64,000 nt of DNA from Pseudoalteromonas spongiae UST010723-006 (GCF_000238255.3 NZ_CP011039.1:483001-547000), one strand, 5' to 3'. Shown: positions 34,698 through 45,031, counted from the first letter of the stretch. Translations and numbers: made by a program. Notes: generated from the letters alone by a model not told the origin.

Positions 34698-35987
34698 TTA
34701 GCTGTTATTTTCGCGAGCAATAGCGCGGTAAGCGATATCGGTACGGAACTCAACACCTTGCCAGTTAATTTCATCAACCAGTTTATAAGCGTTTTGCTGC
34801 GCTTCTGTTACTGTGTTACCAAGTGCTGTTGCACATAATACGCGACCACCTGCAGTAACGACTTTGTCGCCATTTTGCTTGGTACCCGCGTGGAATACTT
34901 TTGTGCCTTCAGCATAATCAACACGTAACCCTGAGATAGCGTCACCTTTCGGGTAAGAACCTGGGTAGCCAGCGGCTGCTAGTACGACACCTACAGCTGC
35001 GCGTGAATCAAACTGAATATCAGTTTTATCAAGTTCAACACGGTTAGCCGCTTCAATTAATTCAACTAGGTCTGATTGTAAACGAAGCATAATAGGCTGT
35101 GTTTCAGGATCGCCAAAACGGCAGTTATATTCAATTACTTTAGGCGTGCCATCCGCAGTAATCATTAAACCTGCGTATAAGAAACCTGTGTAAGGATGAC
35201 CTTCATCACTCATGCCTTTCACTGTAGGGTAAATTACTTCGTCCATAATACGCTGGTGGATTTCAGCGGTAACAACTGGTGCTGGTGAGTATGCACCCAT
35301 GCCACCTGTGTTAGGGCCTTTGTCTTCGTTATAAGCGCGTTTGTGATCTTGAGATGTAGCAAACGGAAGTACGTTTTCACCATCAACCATTACGATAAAT
35401 GATGCTTCTTCACCTTCTAAGAATTCTTCAATTACTACGCGGCTACCTGCATCGCCAAACGCATTGCCTGCAAGCATATCGCGAATTGCATCTTCAGCTT
35501 CTTGCTCAGTCATGGCAACGATTACACCTTTACCAGCTGCTAAGCCGTCGGCTTTAACAACAATTGGCGCGCCTTTTTCTTTTAGATATGCAAGTGCTGG
35601 CTCGATTTGTTCAAACGTTTGATAATCCGCTGTTGGGATTTTATGGCGTGCTAAGAAATCTTTAGTGAAAGACTTAGAACCTTCAAGCTGTGCAGCTGCG
35701 GCTGTTGGGCCGAAGATTGCAAGACCTTCTTCGCGGAACTTATCAACCACACCAATTACAAGCGGTGCTTCTGGACCAACAATGGTCAGTTCAACATTGT
35801 TCTCTTTAGCAAATGCCACAAGTGCATCAATGTCTTCTACACCAATTGCGATGTTCTCAAGCTTAGGCTCAAGCGCTGTACCTGCGTTACCAGGTGCTAC
35901 AAATACCGTGTTTACTTTCGCTGACTGCGCCGCTTTAAACGCAAGAGCGTGTTCGCGACCACCACTACCAATTACTAATACGTTCAT
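34698..35987 (-). CDS. purD: Phosphoribosylamine-glycine ligase (GAR synthetase)
   Basis: A 429-residue ATP-grasp enzyme, the usual size. Signatures are MNVLVIGSGGREHAL, IVGPEAPL, KADGLAAGKGV, the RAYNEDKGPNTGGMGAYSP loop and YNCRFGDPETQ. It joins phosphoribosylamine and glycine using ATP in the second step of de novo purine synthesis. It follows an exported methyltransferase-like gene by 13 bases; purH lies further upstream in the same direction. In E. coli purH and purD are adjacent, so the intervening gene is an insertion into a conserved pair. Confidence 0.97.
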   Translation of the reverse strand: MNVLVIGSGGREHALAFKAAQSAKVNTVFVAPGNAGTALEPKLENIAIGVEDIDALVAFAKENNVELTIVGPEAPLVIGVVDKFREEGLAIFGPTAAAAQLEGSKSFTKDFLARHKIPTADYQTFEQIEPALAYLKEKGAPIVVKADGLAAGKGVIVAMTEQEAEDAIRDMLAGNAFGDAGSRVVIEEFLEGEEASFIVMVDGENVLPFATSQDHKRAYNEDKGPNTGGMGAYSPAPVVTAEIHQRIMDEVIYPTVKGMSDEGHPYTGFLYAGLMITADGTPKVIEYNCRFGDPETQPIMLRLQSDLVELIEAANRVELDKTDIQFDSRAAVGVVLAAAGYPGSYPKGDAISGLRVDYAEGTKVFHAGTKQNGDKVVTAGGRVLCATALGNTVTEAQQNAYKLVDEINWQGVEFRTDIAYRAIARENNS

Positions 35988-36000
35988 TGGACTATCCTAC

Positions 36001-36819
36001 CTATTGAGGTTTTCTAAACTTTAATGTCATACGATCACTTTCACCAATTGCTTGGTACTTGGCGATATCTTTTTCGCCCAGGGCTAAGCGTGGTGGTAAG
36101 GTCCAAACACCTTTTTCGTGATCGGCTGTATCTAATGGATTGGCGTTAACTTCACTTACGGCTTCTAAAACAAACCCTGCTTTTTCGGCATATTCAATAA
36201 CCCAGCTTTGTTTTACATAACCAGAACGCTTGGCTTTTGCGCTATCGCGGTTTTCTGGTAGGCGATGATCAACAACGCCAAGAATTCCGCCTGGTTTTAA
36301 TGCGCTGTAAAATGCTTTAAAGGCTTCGTTAATGCCTTCAATGTCTTTTTGCATATACCAGTTATGTAAATTGCGAAAGGTCAGTACCATATCCGCGCTT
36401 TCGTCAGGCGCAATGTTATGGTGAGTGCCAGGATAAAATTCAGAAAGTGTAACGTTTTCATATACATCATCGCTTGCTAATTTATCTTGGAATTGATTAA
36501 GCGAGCGTTGATAGTATTTTACTTCTGAATCGGAAGGAAAATGAGCTGCGAAATACTGACCATTTTGCTGTAATACTGGCGCCAGTATTTCAGTATACCA
36601 ACCGCCGCCAGGCCATACTTCAACAACGGTCATCTCTGGCTGTAGGCCAAAAAATTCCAATGTTTCTTTTGGGTGACGGTATTGATCGCGCGCTTTATTA
36701 TCGTTTGAACGATTTTCAGCAGTCGCAGTTTTGGTAAGCAATGTATCGATATCGGTCGATGCACATCCAGCTAAAGTAAGCGACAGGGCAGTTACTAAGG
36801 CTTTTACTGTGAATTTCAT
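36001..36819 (-). CDS. Exported SAM-methyltransferase-like lipoprotein
   Basis: A 272-residue protein. The N terminus is a lipoprotein signal with lipobox LAGC and lipidation cysteine at residue 19. The rest is a Rossmann-type methyltransferase: motif I VVEVWPGGGWYTEIL, post-motif regions ADMVLTFRNLHNWY and LKPGGILGVVDHR. It lies between purH and purD, 13 bases before purD. A SAM-dependent enzyme outside the cytoplasm is odd because SAM is not known to be present there; it may bind another ligand. It resembles a family of exported methyltransferase-like proteins of unknown function. The cytoplasmic alternative would require ignoring a good lipobox. Confidence 0.82.
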   Translation of the reverse strand: MKFTVKALVTALSLTLAGCASTDIDTLLTKTATAENRSNDNKARDQYRHPKETLEFFGLQPEMTVVEVWPGGGWYTEILAPVLQQNGQYFAAHFPSDSEVKYYQRSLNQFQDKLASDDVYENVTLSEFYPGTHHNIAPDESADMVLTFRNLHNWYMQKDIEGINEAFKAFYSALKPGGILGVVDHRLPENRDSAKAKRSGYVKQSWVIEYAEKAGFVLEAVSEVNANPLDTADHEKGVWTLPPRLALGEKDIAKYQAIGESDRMTLKFRKPQ

Positions 36820-36870
36820 TTTCTTCCTAGTTTTTATTTTTATTAAGCAACATTAAGTAAAATTAACAGC

Positions 36871-36901
36871 TTAGTGCAAGCGAGCAAAGTGCTTGCACTA
36901 A
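36871..36901 (-). terminator. Strong hairpin between purH and the lipoprotein gene
   Basis: TTAGTGCAAGC (36871-36881) and GCTTGCACTAA (36891-36901) form an 11-bp perfect stem with a 9-base loop, beginning about 18 bases after the purH stop. The minus-strand sequence after the stem has only a modest T-rich run (TTAATTTT after a gap). It may partly terminate transcription or protect the upstream message. Confidence 0.6.
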
Positions 36902-36919
36902 TAAGTTTGCAAGTAAATA

Positions 36920-38512
36920 TTAATGGCGGAAATGACGCATGCCAGTAAATACCATTGCCATGCCGTGCTCATCTGCAGCAGCGATAACTTCTTCATCGCG
37001 CATTGAACCACCTGGCTGAATTACCGCAGTAATACCCGCTTCAGCAGCCGCGTCGATACCGTCACGGAATGGGAAGAAAGCGTCAGATGCCATTACAGAA
37101 CCTGCTACTTCTAGGTTTTCATCGGCAGCTTTAATACCTGCGATTTTTGCTGAGTAAACGCGGCTCATTTGGCCTGCGCCTACACCAATTGTCATGCCGT
37201 CTTTTGCATATACAATCGCATTTGATTTAACAAACTTAGCCACTTTCCAGCAGAACATTAAGTCTTTTAATTCTTGCTCAGTAGGCTGTTTTTTAGATAC
37301 TACGCGTAGGTCGCCCATATCAACCATGCCTTGGTCACGGTCTTGTACTAAGATACCACCGTTAACACGTTTGATATCAACGCCCGTTGTTTTGTTTGAC
37401 CACTGGCCACACTCAAGTAAACGTACGTTTTGTTTTGCTGACACAATTTGTGCCGCAGCATCTGATACGCTTGGTGCGATAATAACTTCAACAAACTGGC
37501 GTGACACGATTGCTTCAGCTGTATCAGCATCGAGTTCACGGTTAAATGCAATGATGCCACCAAACGCTGACGTTGGATCAGTTTTGAAAGCGCGGTCGTA
37601 TGCGTCAAGTAGGTTGTCGCCAATTGACACACCACACGGGTTAGCGTGCTTAACGATTACACATGCTGGTGCGTCAAACTCTTTAACACATTCAAGTGCT
37701 GCGTCTGTGTCTGCAATGTTATTGTACGAAAGCGCTTTGCCTTGTAACTGTTTTGCCGTCGCAACTGATGCTTCTTCAATGTCGTTTTCAACATAGAATG
37801 CAGCATCTTGGTGCGAGTTTTCACCGTAACGCATATCTTGCTTTTTAGTGAATTGGAAGTTGATAGTGCGTGGGAACTTAGACTCTTCAGTTTCCGCAGC
37901 ATTTTCGCTGTAATCTGGTACTTGCGTACCAAAGTAGTTCGCGATCATGCCATCGTACTGTGCAGTATGCTCAAATGCAGCAATCGCTAGGTCAAAACGT
38001 GTTTCATACGTTGTTGCGCCATTGTTAGCATTCATTTCAGCGATAACGCGGTCGTAATCGCCGGCATTTACAATAATGGTTACGTCTTTATTGTTTTTAG
38101 CCGCAGCGCGTACCATTGTTGGGCCGCCGATATCGATGTTTTCGATAGCGTCTTCAAGTGAACAGCCTTCTTTTGCAACGGTTTGTGCGAATGGGTAAAG
38201 GTTAACAACTACCATGTCGATTGCAGAAATATTATTTGCTTCCATTACACCTTCGTCAGTACCGCGACGCGCTAAAATGCCGCCGTGAATTTTTGGGTGT
38301 AATGTTTTAACACGACCATCCATGATCTCAGGGTGACCTGTGTGGTCTGAAACTTCTGTTACTGCGATGCCGTTGTCTGCAAGTAGCTTACATGTACCGC
38401 CAGTTGAAAGAAGTTCAACGCCTTTCTCAGAAAGCGCGCGAGCAAATTCTACAATACCGGTTTTGTCTGAAACGCTTAATAAAGCGCGACGAATTGGACG
38501 TAATGTATCCAT
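36920..38512 (-). CDS. purH: Bifunctional AICAR formyltransferase / IMP cyclohydrolase
   Basis: A 530-residue enzyme (E. coli has 529) carrying out the last two steps to IMP. The N-terminal MGS-like cyclohydrolase domain has [17 protein letters not shown] and ELLSTGGT; the formyltransferase domain has [11 protein letters not shown] and [11 protein letters not shown], ending GMRHFRH. I chose the ATG at 38512 over an in-frame start 39 codons upstream because PurH proteins begin at [17 protein letters not shown]. The longer start would add a segment unlike the family. The product feeds purA at 2716. Confidence 0.96.
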   Translation of the reverse strand: MDTLRPIRRALLSVSDKTGIVEFARALSEKGVELLSTGGTCKLLADNGIAVTEVSDHTGHPEIMDGRVKTLHPKIHGGILARRGTDEGVMEANNISAIDMVVVNLYPFAQTVAKEGCSLEDAIENIDIGGPTMVRAAAKNNKDVTIIVNAGDYDRVIAEMNANNGATTYETRFDLAIAAFEHTAQYDGMIANYFGTQVPDYSENAAETEESKFPRTINFQFTKKQDMRYGENSHQDAAFYVENDIEEASVATAKQLQGKALSYNNIADTDAALECVKEFDAPACVIVKHANPCGVSIGDNLLDAYDRAFKTDPTSAFGGIIAFNRELDADTAEAIVSRQFVEVIIAPSVSDAAAQIVSAKQNVRLLECGQWSNKTTGVDIKRVNGGILVQDRDQGMVDMGDLRVVSKKQPTEQELKDLMFCWKVAKFVKSNAIVYAKDGMTIGVGAGQMSRVYSAKIAGIKAADENLEVAGSVMASDAFFPFRDGIDAAAEAGITAVIQPGGSMRDEEVIAAADEHGMAMVFTGMRHFRH

Positions 38513-38707
38513 GGTAGTTTTGATTACCTCAAAATTTGATTGATAGTGCGAGAAAACACTTAATTTAAACGAATATTTTAACTTACTTTTGCTTATAACT
38601 CGACGACCATTTGTCGCTTTTATAAACAAGACCTGTAGCGCTGGTCTTTACCTAAATTAAATTTGAACGTGAATTTAATTTAGTGTGTTTTTCGGGGTTA
38701 GAAAAAC

Positions 38708-38742
38708 AAAAAAGCACCCGAGGATTCCCAAGGGTGCTTTTT
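38708..38742 (-). terminator. Intrinsic terminator of dusB-fis
   Basis: AAAAAAGCACCC and GGGTGCTTTTT form the stem around a 12-base loop. A second small hairpin (GCACC-GTAA-GGTGC, 38746-38759) sits between this terminator and the fis stop. Confidence 0.9.
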
Positions 38743-38762
38743 ATTGCACCGTAAGGTGCTAA

Positions 38763-39053
38763 TTAGTTCATGCCGTACTTTTTAAGCTTCTTACGAAGAG
38801 TACCACGGTTGATACCTAGTAAGATTGCTGCGCGAGTTTGGTTACCGCGAGTATATGTCATTACTTCTTCAAGTAACGGCGCTTCAAGTTCTGAAAGAAC
38901 TAGCTCGTAAACATCTTGTACATCTTGACCATTAAGTTGCTTTAAGTAGTTGTGCACTGCTTTTTTACAAGCGTCGCGTAATGGTTGTGGTTTCTCTTGA
39001 GACTGAACATGTGCGTTAGTAATAAATGGAGAAGTCACGTTTTGTTCGAACAT
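38763..39053 (-). CDS. fis: DNA-binding protein Fis
   Basis: A 96-residue protein. The C-terminal helix-turn-helix ([27 protein letters not shown], read in parts) is essentially identical to E. coli Fis, and the helical core [16 protein letters not shown] and [19 protein letters not shown] is present. Fis bends DNA, organises the nucleoid and activates stable RNA promoters in rapid growth. It starts 18 bases after dusB, reproducing the dusB-fis operon. It is probably driven by the promoter upstream of dusB. Confidence 0.97.
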   Translation of the reverse strand: MFEQNVTSPFITNAHVQSQEKPQPLRDACKKAVHNYLKQLNGQDVQDVYELVLSELEAPLLEEVMTYTRGNQTRAAILLGINRGTLRKKLKKYGMN

Positions 39054-39071
39054 CGTCTTTCTTACTCTTTG

Positions 39072-40043
39072 TTAATTATCTGCTAGTGTTTCAAAGTACT
39101 TTTCTAACGTATCGATTTGCTCTTGCTGAGAGTCGATAGCATTAAATACTCGCCTAAATTGACCTTCACGGTCATGAGCCTGCAAATACCATGAGACATG
39201 CTTACGCGCAATTCGCACACCCATTACATCACCATAAAATGCGTGAAGATTTACTAAGTGTTCCATAAGAATACTTTGTACCTCGTCCATTGCTGGTTCC
39301 GGTAGTAATTCTCCAGTGGTGAGATAATGGTTTATCTCCCTAAAAATCCAAGGGCGACCTTGTGCTGCACGGCCTATCATCAAAGCATCTGCGCCCGTAT
39401 ATTCCAAAACCTGTTTCGCTTTTTGTGGTGATGTAATATCACCGTTAGCAACCACCGGAATGGAGACTGAACTTTTAATGTCCTTAATTGTTTGATATTC
39501 AGCTTCACCCTTGTACATACAAGAGCGTGTGCGGCCATGAACCGCCAATGACTGAATACCATTTTGTTCAGCGATGCGCGCAATCTCTACACCATTTCGA
39601 TTGTCAGTATCCCATCCTGTTCGGATTTTTAAGGTAACAGGTACATCTACTGCATTAACTACAGCTTTAACGATATCTGTGACCAGTTCGGGGTACTGCA
39701 AAAGGGCAGAGCCTGCGAGCTTTTTATTCACTTTTTTTGCTGGACAACCCATATTGATATCCACAATTTGTGCGCCGTTTTTGACATTAAACTGAGCAGC
39801 TTCCGCCATCAGTTGTGGGTCAGCGCCGGCAATTTGCACACTGCGAATACCAGACTCACCGGAATGATCCATGCGAGACATTGATTTTTCGGTTTTCCAA
39901 ACCTTAGGATTGGATGACAACATTTCAGATACAGCAAGACCAGCTCCGAGTCGACGACAAAGCTGTCTAAACGGTCTATCTGTTACTCCTGCCATAGGAG
40001 CAACCATTAGGTTATTTTCTAACTGATAAGGGCCTATCTGCAC
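39072..40043 (-). CDS. dusB: tRNA-dihydrouridine synthase B
   Basis: A 323-residue flavoprotein that reduces uridine 17 in the tRNA D-loop using NADPH and FMN. Signatures are APMAGVTDRPFRQLCRRLGAG (in parts), VDINMGCPAKKVNKKLAGSALLQ with catalytic cysteine in NMGCP, VAVHGRTR and VVANGDITSP. It is the first gene of the dusB-fis pair. An AT-tract-rich 227-base region upstream holds the likely promoter. Confidence 0.96.
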   Translation of the reverse strand: MQIGPYQLENNLMVAPMAGVTDRPFRQLCRRLGAGLAVSEMLSSNPKVWKTEKSMSRMDHSGESGIRSVQIAGADPQLMAEAAQFNVKNGAQIVDINMGCPAKKVNKKLAGSALLQYPELVTDIVKAVVNAVDVPVTLKIRTGWDTDNRNGVEIARIAEQNGIQSLAVHGRTRSCMYKGEAEYQTIKDIKSSVSIPVVANGDITSPQKAKQVLEYTGADALMIGRAAQGRPWIFREINHYLTTGELLPEPAMDEVQSILMEHLVNLHAFYGDVMGVRIARKHVSWYLQAHDREGQFRRVFNAIDSQQEQIDTLEKYFETLADN

Positions 40044-40210
40044 AATAAATCTGGGTCACCAATCAAGGGGCGCTAAGTTTACGGTTTTTTTTGCAAAAAT
40101 CAAAGCCTATTATTTATACAAAAGTGGTTTTTTTTTAAACTTTTGATATTGACTTTTTGTAACTGGCTATCGAGCGAAAAAAAAGGAAGATTTTTGTTAG
40201 CAAAAGTAAC

Positions 40211-40246
40211 AAATCCTTAACTCAAATTGTGTTGAGCTAAGGATTT
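40211..40246 (-). terminator. Hairpin after prmA
   Basis: AAATCCTTAaCTCAA (40211-40225) and TTGAGcTAAGGATTT (40232-40246) pair apart from one mismatch (shown in lower case). It lies 25 bases after the prmA stop; a weak T-rich tail follows on the minus strand. Between it and the dusB start lie several A- and T-tracts but no gene. Confidence 0.6.
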
Positions 40247-40270
40247 TAAAGGGGCGTAGCGCGATACTAG

Positions 40271-41149
40271 TTAGCGTTTTTTACCTGCTACACGCATCCA
40301 CTCGCCATCTTGTTGGCTTGTTTCAAGCTCGGCATATTGACGATAAATATCTTCAACAGACGTAACTTGTTCTTCAAGAATACCCGACAACGCAAACTCG
40401 CCACCAGATTTAAGTAAGCCTAAAATAACTTGATGTAATTCACGTAAAGGTTGCGCAAGAATATTGGCAACTAAAATATCGGCTTCAAATTCAGGCTGAT
40501 CTTCAGGAAGGTAGACTTCTAGTTGGTCGGCCACGCCATTACGCTCGGCGTTATCGCGGCTCGCTTCTAATGCTTGTGGGTCAATATCGATACCAATAAC
40601 GCGTTTTGCACCAAGCTTAAGCGCGGCAATACCTAAAATACCTGAACCACAGCCAAAATCGACAACCGTTTTGCCGATTAAATCTAAACTGTCTAGCCAG
40701 CGTAAACACAGCGCTGTAGTGTTATGTGTGCCAGTACCAAAAGCAAGGCCTGGGTCAAGTAATACATTCACTGCACTTGGGTCAGGAATATCGCGCCAGC
40801 TTGGACAGATCCAAAGGCGTTCGCCAAATTGAATTGGGTGGAAATTATCCATCCATTCACGTTCCCAGTCTTTGTCTTCAAGTTGCTCTACTTTACAAAC
40901 AAAGTTTTCTTGTAATATTGGCATTTGCGCAAGGTGTTCGGTAATTGCTTGCATATCAACACTGGCATCGAATAAGCCAATTACTGTTGTGTCAGCCCAA
41001 AGGGTTACCTCACCCAGTTTAGGTTCGTAAATTGGGGTGTCTTTTGCGTCGACAAAGGTCACCGAAGGACAGCCAAGTTCCATTAGCTCATCGCTGATGA
41101 TTTCGGCATTTTCTTTGGTGCTATTAATGCGGATTTGTACCCACGCCAT
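40271..41149 (-). CDS. prmA: Ribosomal protein L11 methyltransferase
   Basis: A 292-residue enzyme (usual size) that trimethylates ribosomal protein L11 using SAM. An N-terminal L11-recognition domain (about 1-55) precedes the methyltransferase core with [22 protein letters not shown] (in parts), [20 protein letters not shown] (in parts) and [11 protein letters not shown]. It begins just after the rpoD terminator and is read in the same direction as dusB-fis, with a hairpin between. The prmA-dusB-fis order is also seen in E. coli. Confidence 0.96.
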   Translation of the reverse strand: MAWVQIRINSTKENAEIISDELMELGCPSVTFVDAKDTPIYEPKLGEVTLWADTTVIGLFDASVDMQAITEHLAQMPILQENFVCKVEQLEDKDWEREWMDNFHPIQFGERLWICPSWRDIPDPSAVNVLLDPGLAFGTGTHNTTALCLRWLDSLDLIGKTVVDFGCGSGILGIAALKLGAKRVIGIDIDPQALEASRDNAERNGVADQLEVYLPEDQPEFEADILVANILAQPLRELHQVILGLLKSGGEFALSGILEEQVTSVEDIYRQYAELETSQQDGEWMRVAGKKR

Positions 41150-41166
41150 AATTTTTATCCTGTAAG

Positions 41167-41193
41167 AAAAAAGGCCGCAATGAGCGGCCTTTT
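41167..41193 (-). terminator. Intrinsic terminator of rpoD
   Basis: AAAAGGCCGC and GCGGCCTTTT form the stem with a 5-base loop, and TTTTTTC follows on the minus strand. It lies between the rpoD stop and the prmA start. Confidence 0.93.
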
Positions 41194-41208
41194 AGTTTAA
41201 CTGTCTAC

Positions 41209-43053
41209 TTAGCCTTTAAAGTCTAAGAAGCTTTTCAGTAAGTCTGAACGAGAAGGGTGGCGAAGCTTGCGAAGTGCTTTCGCTTCGATTTGACGAATAC
41301 GCTCACGGGTTACGTCAAACTGCTTACCTACTTCTTCTAATGTATGGTCAGTATTCATATCGATACCGAAACGCATACGCAGTACTTTTGCTTCACGCGC
41401 TGTTAAGCCAGCTAGTACATCATGTGTTGCATTTTTGAGGCTTTCCATTGTTGCTGAATCAACCGGTGATTCAATGGTGCTATCCTCAATAAAATCACCT
41501 AAGTGCGAATCTTCATCATCACCGATTGGTGTTTCCATTGAGATTGGCTCTTTTGCAATTTTCAGTACTTTACGGATCTTGTCTTCCGGCATTACCATGC
41601 GTTCAGCAAGTTCTTCTGGCGACGGCTCGCGACCCATTTCCTGTAACATTTGACGTGAAATACGATTTAGTTTGTTAATCGTTTCAATCATATGTACTGG
41701 AATACGGATAGTACGCGCTTGGTCTGCAATTGAACGTGTAATTGCCTGACGGATCCACCATGTTGCATAAGTTGAGAACTTATAACCACGGCGGTATTCA
41801 AACTTATCAACCGCTTTCATTAGACCAATGTTACCTTCCTGGATTAGATCAAGGAATTGTAAGCCACGGTTGGTGTATTTTTTCGCAATTGAAATTACAA
41901 GACGTAAGTTCGCTTCAACCATTTCTTTCTTCGCGCGGCGTGCTTTTGCTTCACCGATTGACATGCGACGGTTGATGTCTTTGATACGCTCTAGGTTTAG
42001 GCCTGTGCTTTCTTCCATTTGGCGTAGTTTGTTAATACAACGCTCAACTTCAAACTTCACTTCTGCAAGTTTGTTTGAGTATAGTTCGCCAGATGCGATT
42101 TCACGGTCTAACCATGCCGAATCCGTTTCGTTATTTGCGAAGTTTTTAACGAAGGTTTTCTTTGGCATTTTAGCAATTTGAACAACTTGCTTCATGATGA
42201 TGCGTTCTTGAACGCGAATACGGTCCATCATGTCGCGCATGTTTTTAACCATGCGGTCAAATTGCTTAGGCATTAGTTTAAAGGTACGGAAATGCTCACC
42301 GATTTCAGCGATAATAGCTACTGCATCTGGGTGAGAGCGACCTTTCTCTTCAAAAATACCACGTGCTTGATTATAAAGGTTACGTAGCTTTTCAAAGTTT
42401 TCTGCAGCTTCTTCAGGGCATGGGCCTGTATCTGCTTCTTCCTCATCATCGTCATCATCACTTTCAAGATCTGAATCTTCATCATCCAATTCTTCTTCAG
42501 AAAGTTCTGAACCAATGTGCGTTGCAGAGATCATTGTTTCGTCTGCGTCAGGATCGTAGAAACCGCTGATAATATCGCTTAAGCGTACGTCTTCAGCAAG
42601 GTAGTTATCCCATTGCTCAAGTAAGTAATTAATTGCTTCAGGGTACTCTGCAACAGAAACCTGTACTTGGTTGATACCGTCTTCGATACGCTTAGCGATG
42701 TCGATTTCGCCTTCACGTGTTAGAAGCTCTACAGTACCCATTTCACGCATGTACATGCGTACCGGATCTGTCGTACGACCGATTTCTTTCTCTACCGTAG
42801 CAAGCGCTGCCGCTGCCGCTTCTGCAGCATCTTCATCGGTAGTTGTTTCTTGCATCATAAGTTCATCGGCATCAGGTGCATTTTCTACTACCTGGATACC
42901 CATGTCGTTGATCATGCCGATGATGTCTTCAACTTGTTCCGAATCTATGATGTCTTGTGGAAGGTGGTCGTTAACTTCGGCAAATGTAAGGTAACCTTGC
43001 TCTTTACCTTTTTGAATGAGGAGTTTTAGCTGTGACTGAGGAGTTTGCTCCAT
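41209..43053 (-). CDS. rpoD: RNA polymerase primary sigma factor sigma-70
   Basis: A 614-residue protein (E. coli 613). Region 1.1 opens with [13 protein letters not shown]; then 1.2 [21 protein letters not shown] (in parts), the acidic non-conserved region ([20 protein letters not shown]), 2.1-2.4 ([30 protein letters not shown] in parts, [15 protein letters not shown]) and 4.2 ([28 protein letters not shown], in parts). It directs housekeeping promoter recognition. I chose the ATG at 43053 over one 12 codons upstream because [10 protein letters not shown] is the conserved start. It ends the rpsU-yqeY-dnaG-rpoD block. Confidence 0.97.
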   Translation of the reverse strand: MEQTPQSQLKLLIQKGKEQGYLTFAEVNDHLPQDIIDSEQVEDIIGMINDMGIQVVENAPDADELMMQETTTDEDAAEAAAAALATVEKEIGRTTDPVRMYMREMGTVELLTREGEIDIAKRIEDGINQVQVSVAEYPEAINYLLEQWDNYLAEDVRLSDIISGFYDPDADETMISATHIGSELSEEELDDEDSDLESDDDDDEEEADTGPCPEEAAENFEKLRNLYNQARGIFEEKGRSHPDAVAIIAEIGEHFRTFKLMPKQFDRMVKNMRDMMDRIRVQERIIMKQVVQIAKMPKKTFVKNFANNETDSAWLDREIASGELYSNKLAEVKFEVERCINKLRQMEESTGLNLERIKDINRRMSIGEAKARRAKKEMVEANLRLVISIAKKYTNRGLQFLDLIQEGNIGLMKAVDKFEYRRGYKFSTYATWWIRQAITRSIADQARTIRIPVHMIETINKLNRISRQMLQEMGREPSPEELAERMVMPEDKIRKVLKIAKEPISMETPIGDDEDSHLGDFIEDSTIESPVDSATMESLKNATHDVLAGLTAREAKVLRMRFGIDMNTDHTLEEVGKQFDVTRERIRQIEAKALRKLRHPSRSDLLKSFLDFKG

Positions 43054-43165
43054 AGAGGTATTCTCTTCCACTCTGATAAGTTGATACAACGGGCGTCTTA
43101 AACAACTTGATACAAGACGCAGTGAATAGTGCAGTATAACACGAAAGGTTGAATTTGGCTAGCTG

Positions 43166-44911
43166 TTATCTGCCTTTTAATGCAAGTGTGAGCATTGAAT
43201 ATTCTTGCTTTTCAGCTTTACTCAACCCCTGCGTTTTCTCTTTTATTAATAGGGACTCTAGGCGCAAATTTAAACACTGATCTTCAATAAAATTAAAAGT
43301 ACTTTGAAATTCGCTGGTTAACGAATCTTGATTTACTTGATGTTGCCACGCGGCAAGTTTCGCCAATGGCGCATATTCAGGACTTTCTCTAAATTGCTCA
43401 AGCAATTGTGCTGTGGTGTTGGTTTTATCTAAGGCGAGTTTTTGTAATTGAATAAAAAGCTTGATACCCGGCACATCCATCTGCGCTAATTCTGGCTGGA
43501 ATGGCACTTCACTGGCAAGCTCTGGATGCTGTAATAGCAAACCAATTGCACGTCGCATTGGTGTTATTTTAAATTTTTTAGCAAGACCTTGTTGCTGCTT
43601 TGGTGTGTTGATTTTCTTTTGTAGCTGGGCACGGGTGCGGCCAATTAAGCGCGCTAATTTATCGAGTAAATTATCCTGATAGTAGTCGCTCGGGACCTTT
43701 TCAATCAGAGGCAACGCCTGCTGTAATAGCTTTGATTTGCCTGCGTCTGTAGTCAGGTTAATTTCCTGTGCAAGTCTATCAAACAAGTATACCGAGAAAT
43801 CAGTGGCATCGTCGTAACGTAATTCAAAGGCTTCACGACCTTCTTTTTGTACCAATGAGTCAGGGTCTTCACCATCAGGTAAAAATACAAACTCGAGTGA
43901 TTTACCATGATTTAAATAGGGTAGCGCATTTTCCAGTGCTCGCCACGCAGCATCGCGCCCAGCACGGTCACCATCGTAACAACAAATAATGCGGTCGGTG
44001 GTTCTAAATAGGGTGTGAATATGCTCAGGTGTGGTTGCTGTACCAAGTGCCGCCACGGCATAGTTAATGCCTTTTTCAGCAAGCGCAACCACGTCCATAT
44101 ACCCTTCAACTACCAGTATTTGTTCGAGCTTTTTGTTAGCGTGCTTGGCTTCATACAAGCCGTAAAGTTCAAAGCCTTTATGAAAAATTCGGGTTTCTGG
44201 TGAGTTTAAATATTTCGGACCATTGTCGTCGCTATTCATGATGCGTCCACCAAAGGCGATAACGCGTCCGCGTTTATCGCGAATTGGAAACATCAAGCGG
44301 TCGCGGAAGAAATCAAATTGGCGGCCTGCCGACTTTTCACTGGCAAGTTTTAGTTCGAGTAATTGTTTTTTGCTATCTTGGTTCTTCGCGAATGTTTTAC
44401 ATACGCTATCCCATTCACTGGGGGCGTAACCAATCATAAATTGTTTAGCAGTTTCGCCACTGAGCCCACGCCCTTTGAGATATTCGATTACTTGAGGTGA
44501 ATTTGCATGGTGCTTTAATTGATGTTGGTAGAACTTTGCAACATGCATCATTAATTCATAGTCTGAGCGTTTTTGCTCAGTACTGACTTGTGGCCCTTGA
44601 TTTGTGGCATTCTCACGAGGCACATCCAAATTGAGTAAACTCGCGAGCTCTTCTATGGCGTCAACAAACTCGAGCTTTTCATATTCCATCATAAATGAAA
44701 TGGCATTGCCGTGGGCGCCACAACCAAAGCAGTGATAAAACTGCTTATCTTGCGATACCGTAAACGACGGCGATTTTTCATTATGAAACGGACAACATGC
44801 CTGATAATCCTTACCTGCTTTTTTAAGGCCTACTTTGCCATCAATAAGATCGACAATGTCGGTTCTGGCTAATAGGTCATCAATAAAGCTACGAGGAATT
44901 TTTCCGGCCAT
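43166..44911 (-). CDS. dnaG: DNA primase
   Basis: A 581-residue enzyme that makes RNA primers for replication. The N-terminal zinc-binding domain has CCPFHNEKSPSFTVS and FHCFGCG-type ligands (FYHCFGCGAHG). The RNA polymerase core has a TOPRIM domain VVEGYMDVVALAEKG with DGDRAGRDAA, and a C-terminal DnaB-binding domain follows (about 430-581). It lies between yqeY and rpoD, as in the macromolecular synthesis operon. A hairpin 97 bases upstream of its start separates it from yqeY. Confidence 0.97.
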   Translation of the reverse strand: MAGKIPRSFIDDLLARTDIVDLIDGKVGLKKAGKDYQACCPFHNEKSPSFTVSQDKQFYHCFGCGAHGNAISFMMEYEKLEFVDAIEELASLLNLDVPRENATNQGPQVSTEQKRSDYELMMHVAKFYQHQLKHHANSPQVIEYLKGRGLSGETAKQFMIGYAPSEWDSVCKTFAKNQDSKKQLLELKLASEKSAGRQFDFFRDRLMFPIRDKRGRVIAFGGRIMNSDDNGPKYLNSPETRIFHKGFELYGLYEAKHANKKLEQILVVEGYMDVVALAEKGINYAVAALGTATTPEHIHTLFRTTDRIICCYDGDRAGRDAAWRALENALPYLNHGKSLEFVFLPDGEDPDSLVQKEGREAFELRYDDATDFSVYLFDRLAQEINLTTDAGKSKLLQQALPLIEKVPSDYYQDNLLDKLARLIGRTRAQLQKKINTPKQQQGLAKKFKITPMRRAIGLLLQHPELASEVPFQPELAQMDVPGIKLFIQLQKLALDKTNTTAQLLEQFRESPEYAPLAKLAAWQHQVNQDSLTSEFQSTFNFIEDQCLNLRLESLLIKEKTQGLSKAEKQEYSMLTLALKGR

Positions 44912-45007
44912 GGTATATCGTTATTCGCGTATGTTGATTGAGAGTAGGGGGCTAGCATACCCAAAAATGAAAAATGACGCTAGACGTTATCATCTTTCAG
45001 AAATGAA

Positions 45008-45031
45008 GAAACCGAGCAAAAGCTCGGTTTC
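45008..45031 (-). terminator. Hairpin between yqeY and dnaG
   Basis: GAAACCGAGC and GCTCGGTTTC form a 10-bp perfect stem with a 4-base AAAA/TTTT loop; a T-rich stretch (TTCATTTCT) follows on the minus strand. It resembles the partial terminator between rpsU and dnaG in the E. coli macromolecular synthesis operon, which tunes primase down relative to S21. Confidence 0.75.

Noticed and set aside
37194..37796. A 200-codon plus-strand frame opposite purH
   Set aside because: It is the complement of conserved PurH sequence, its residues are low-complexity Ser/Thr/Ala, and it has no supported start.
38513..38629. N-terminal extension of purH by 39 codons
   Set aside because: The conserved PurH start is at 38512; the extension is AT-rich, unlike the family, and belongs to the promoter region.
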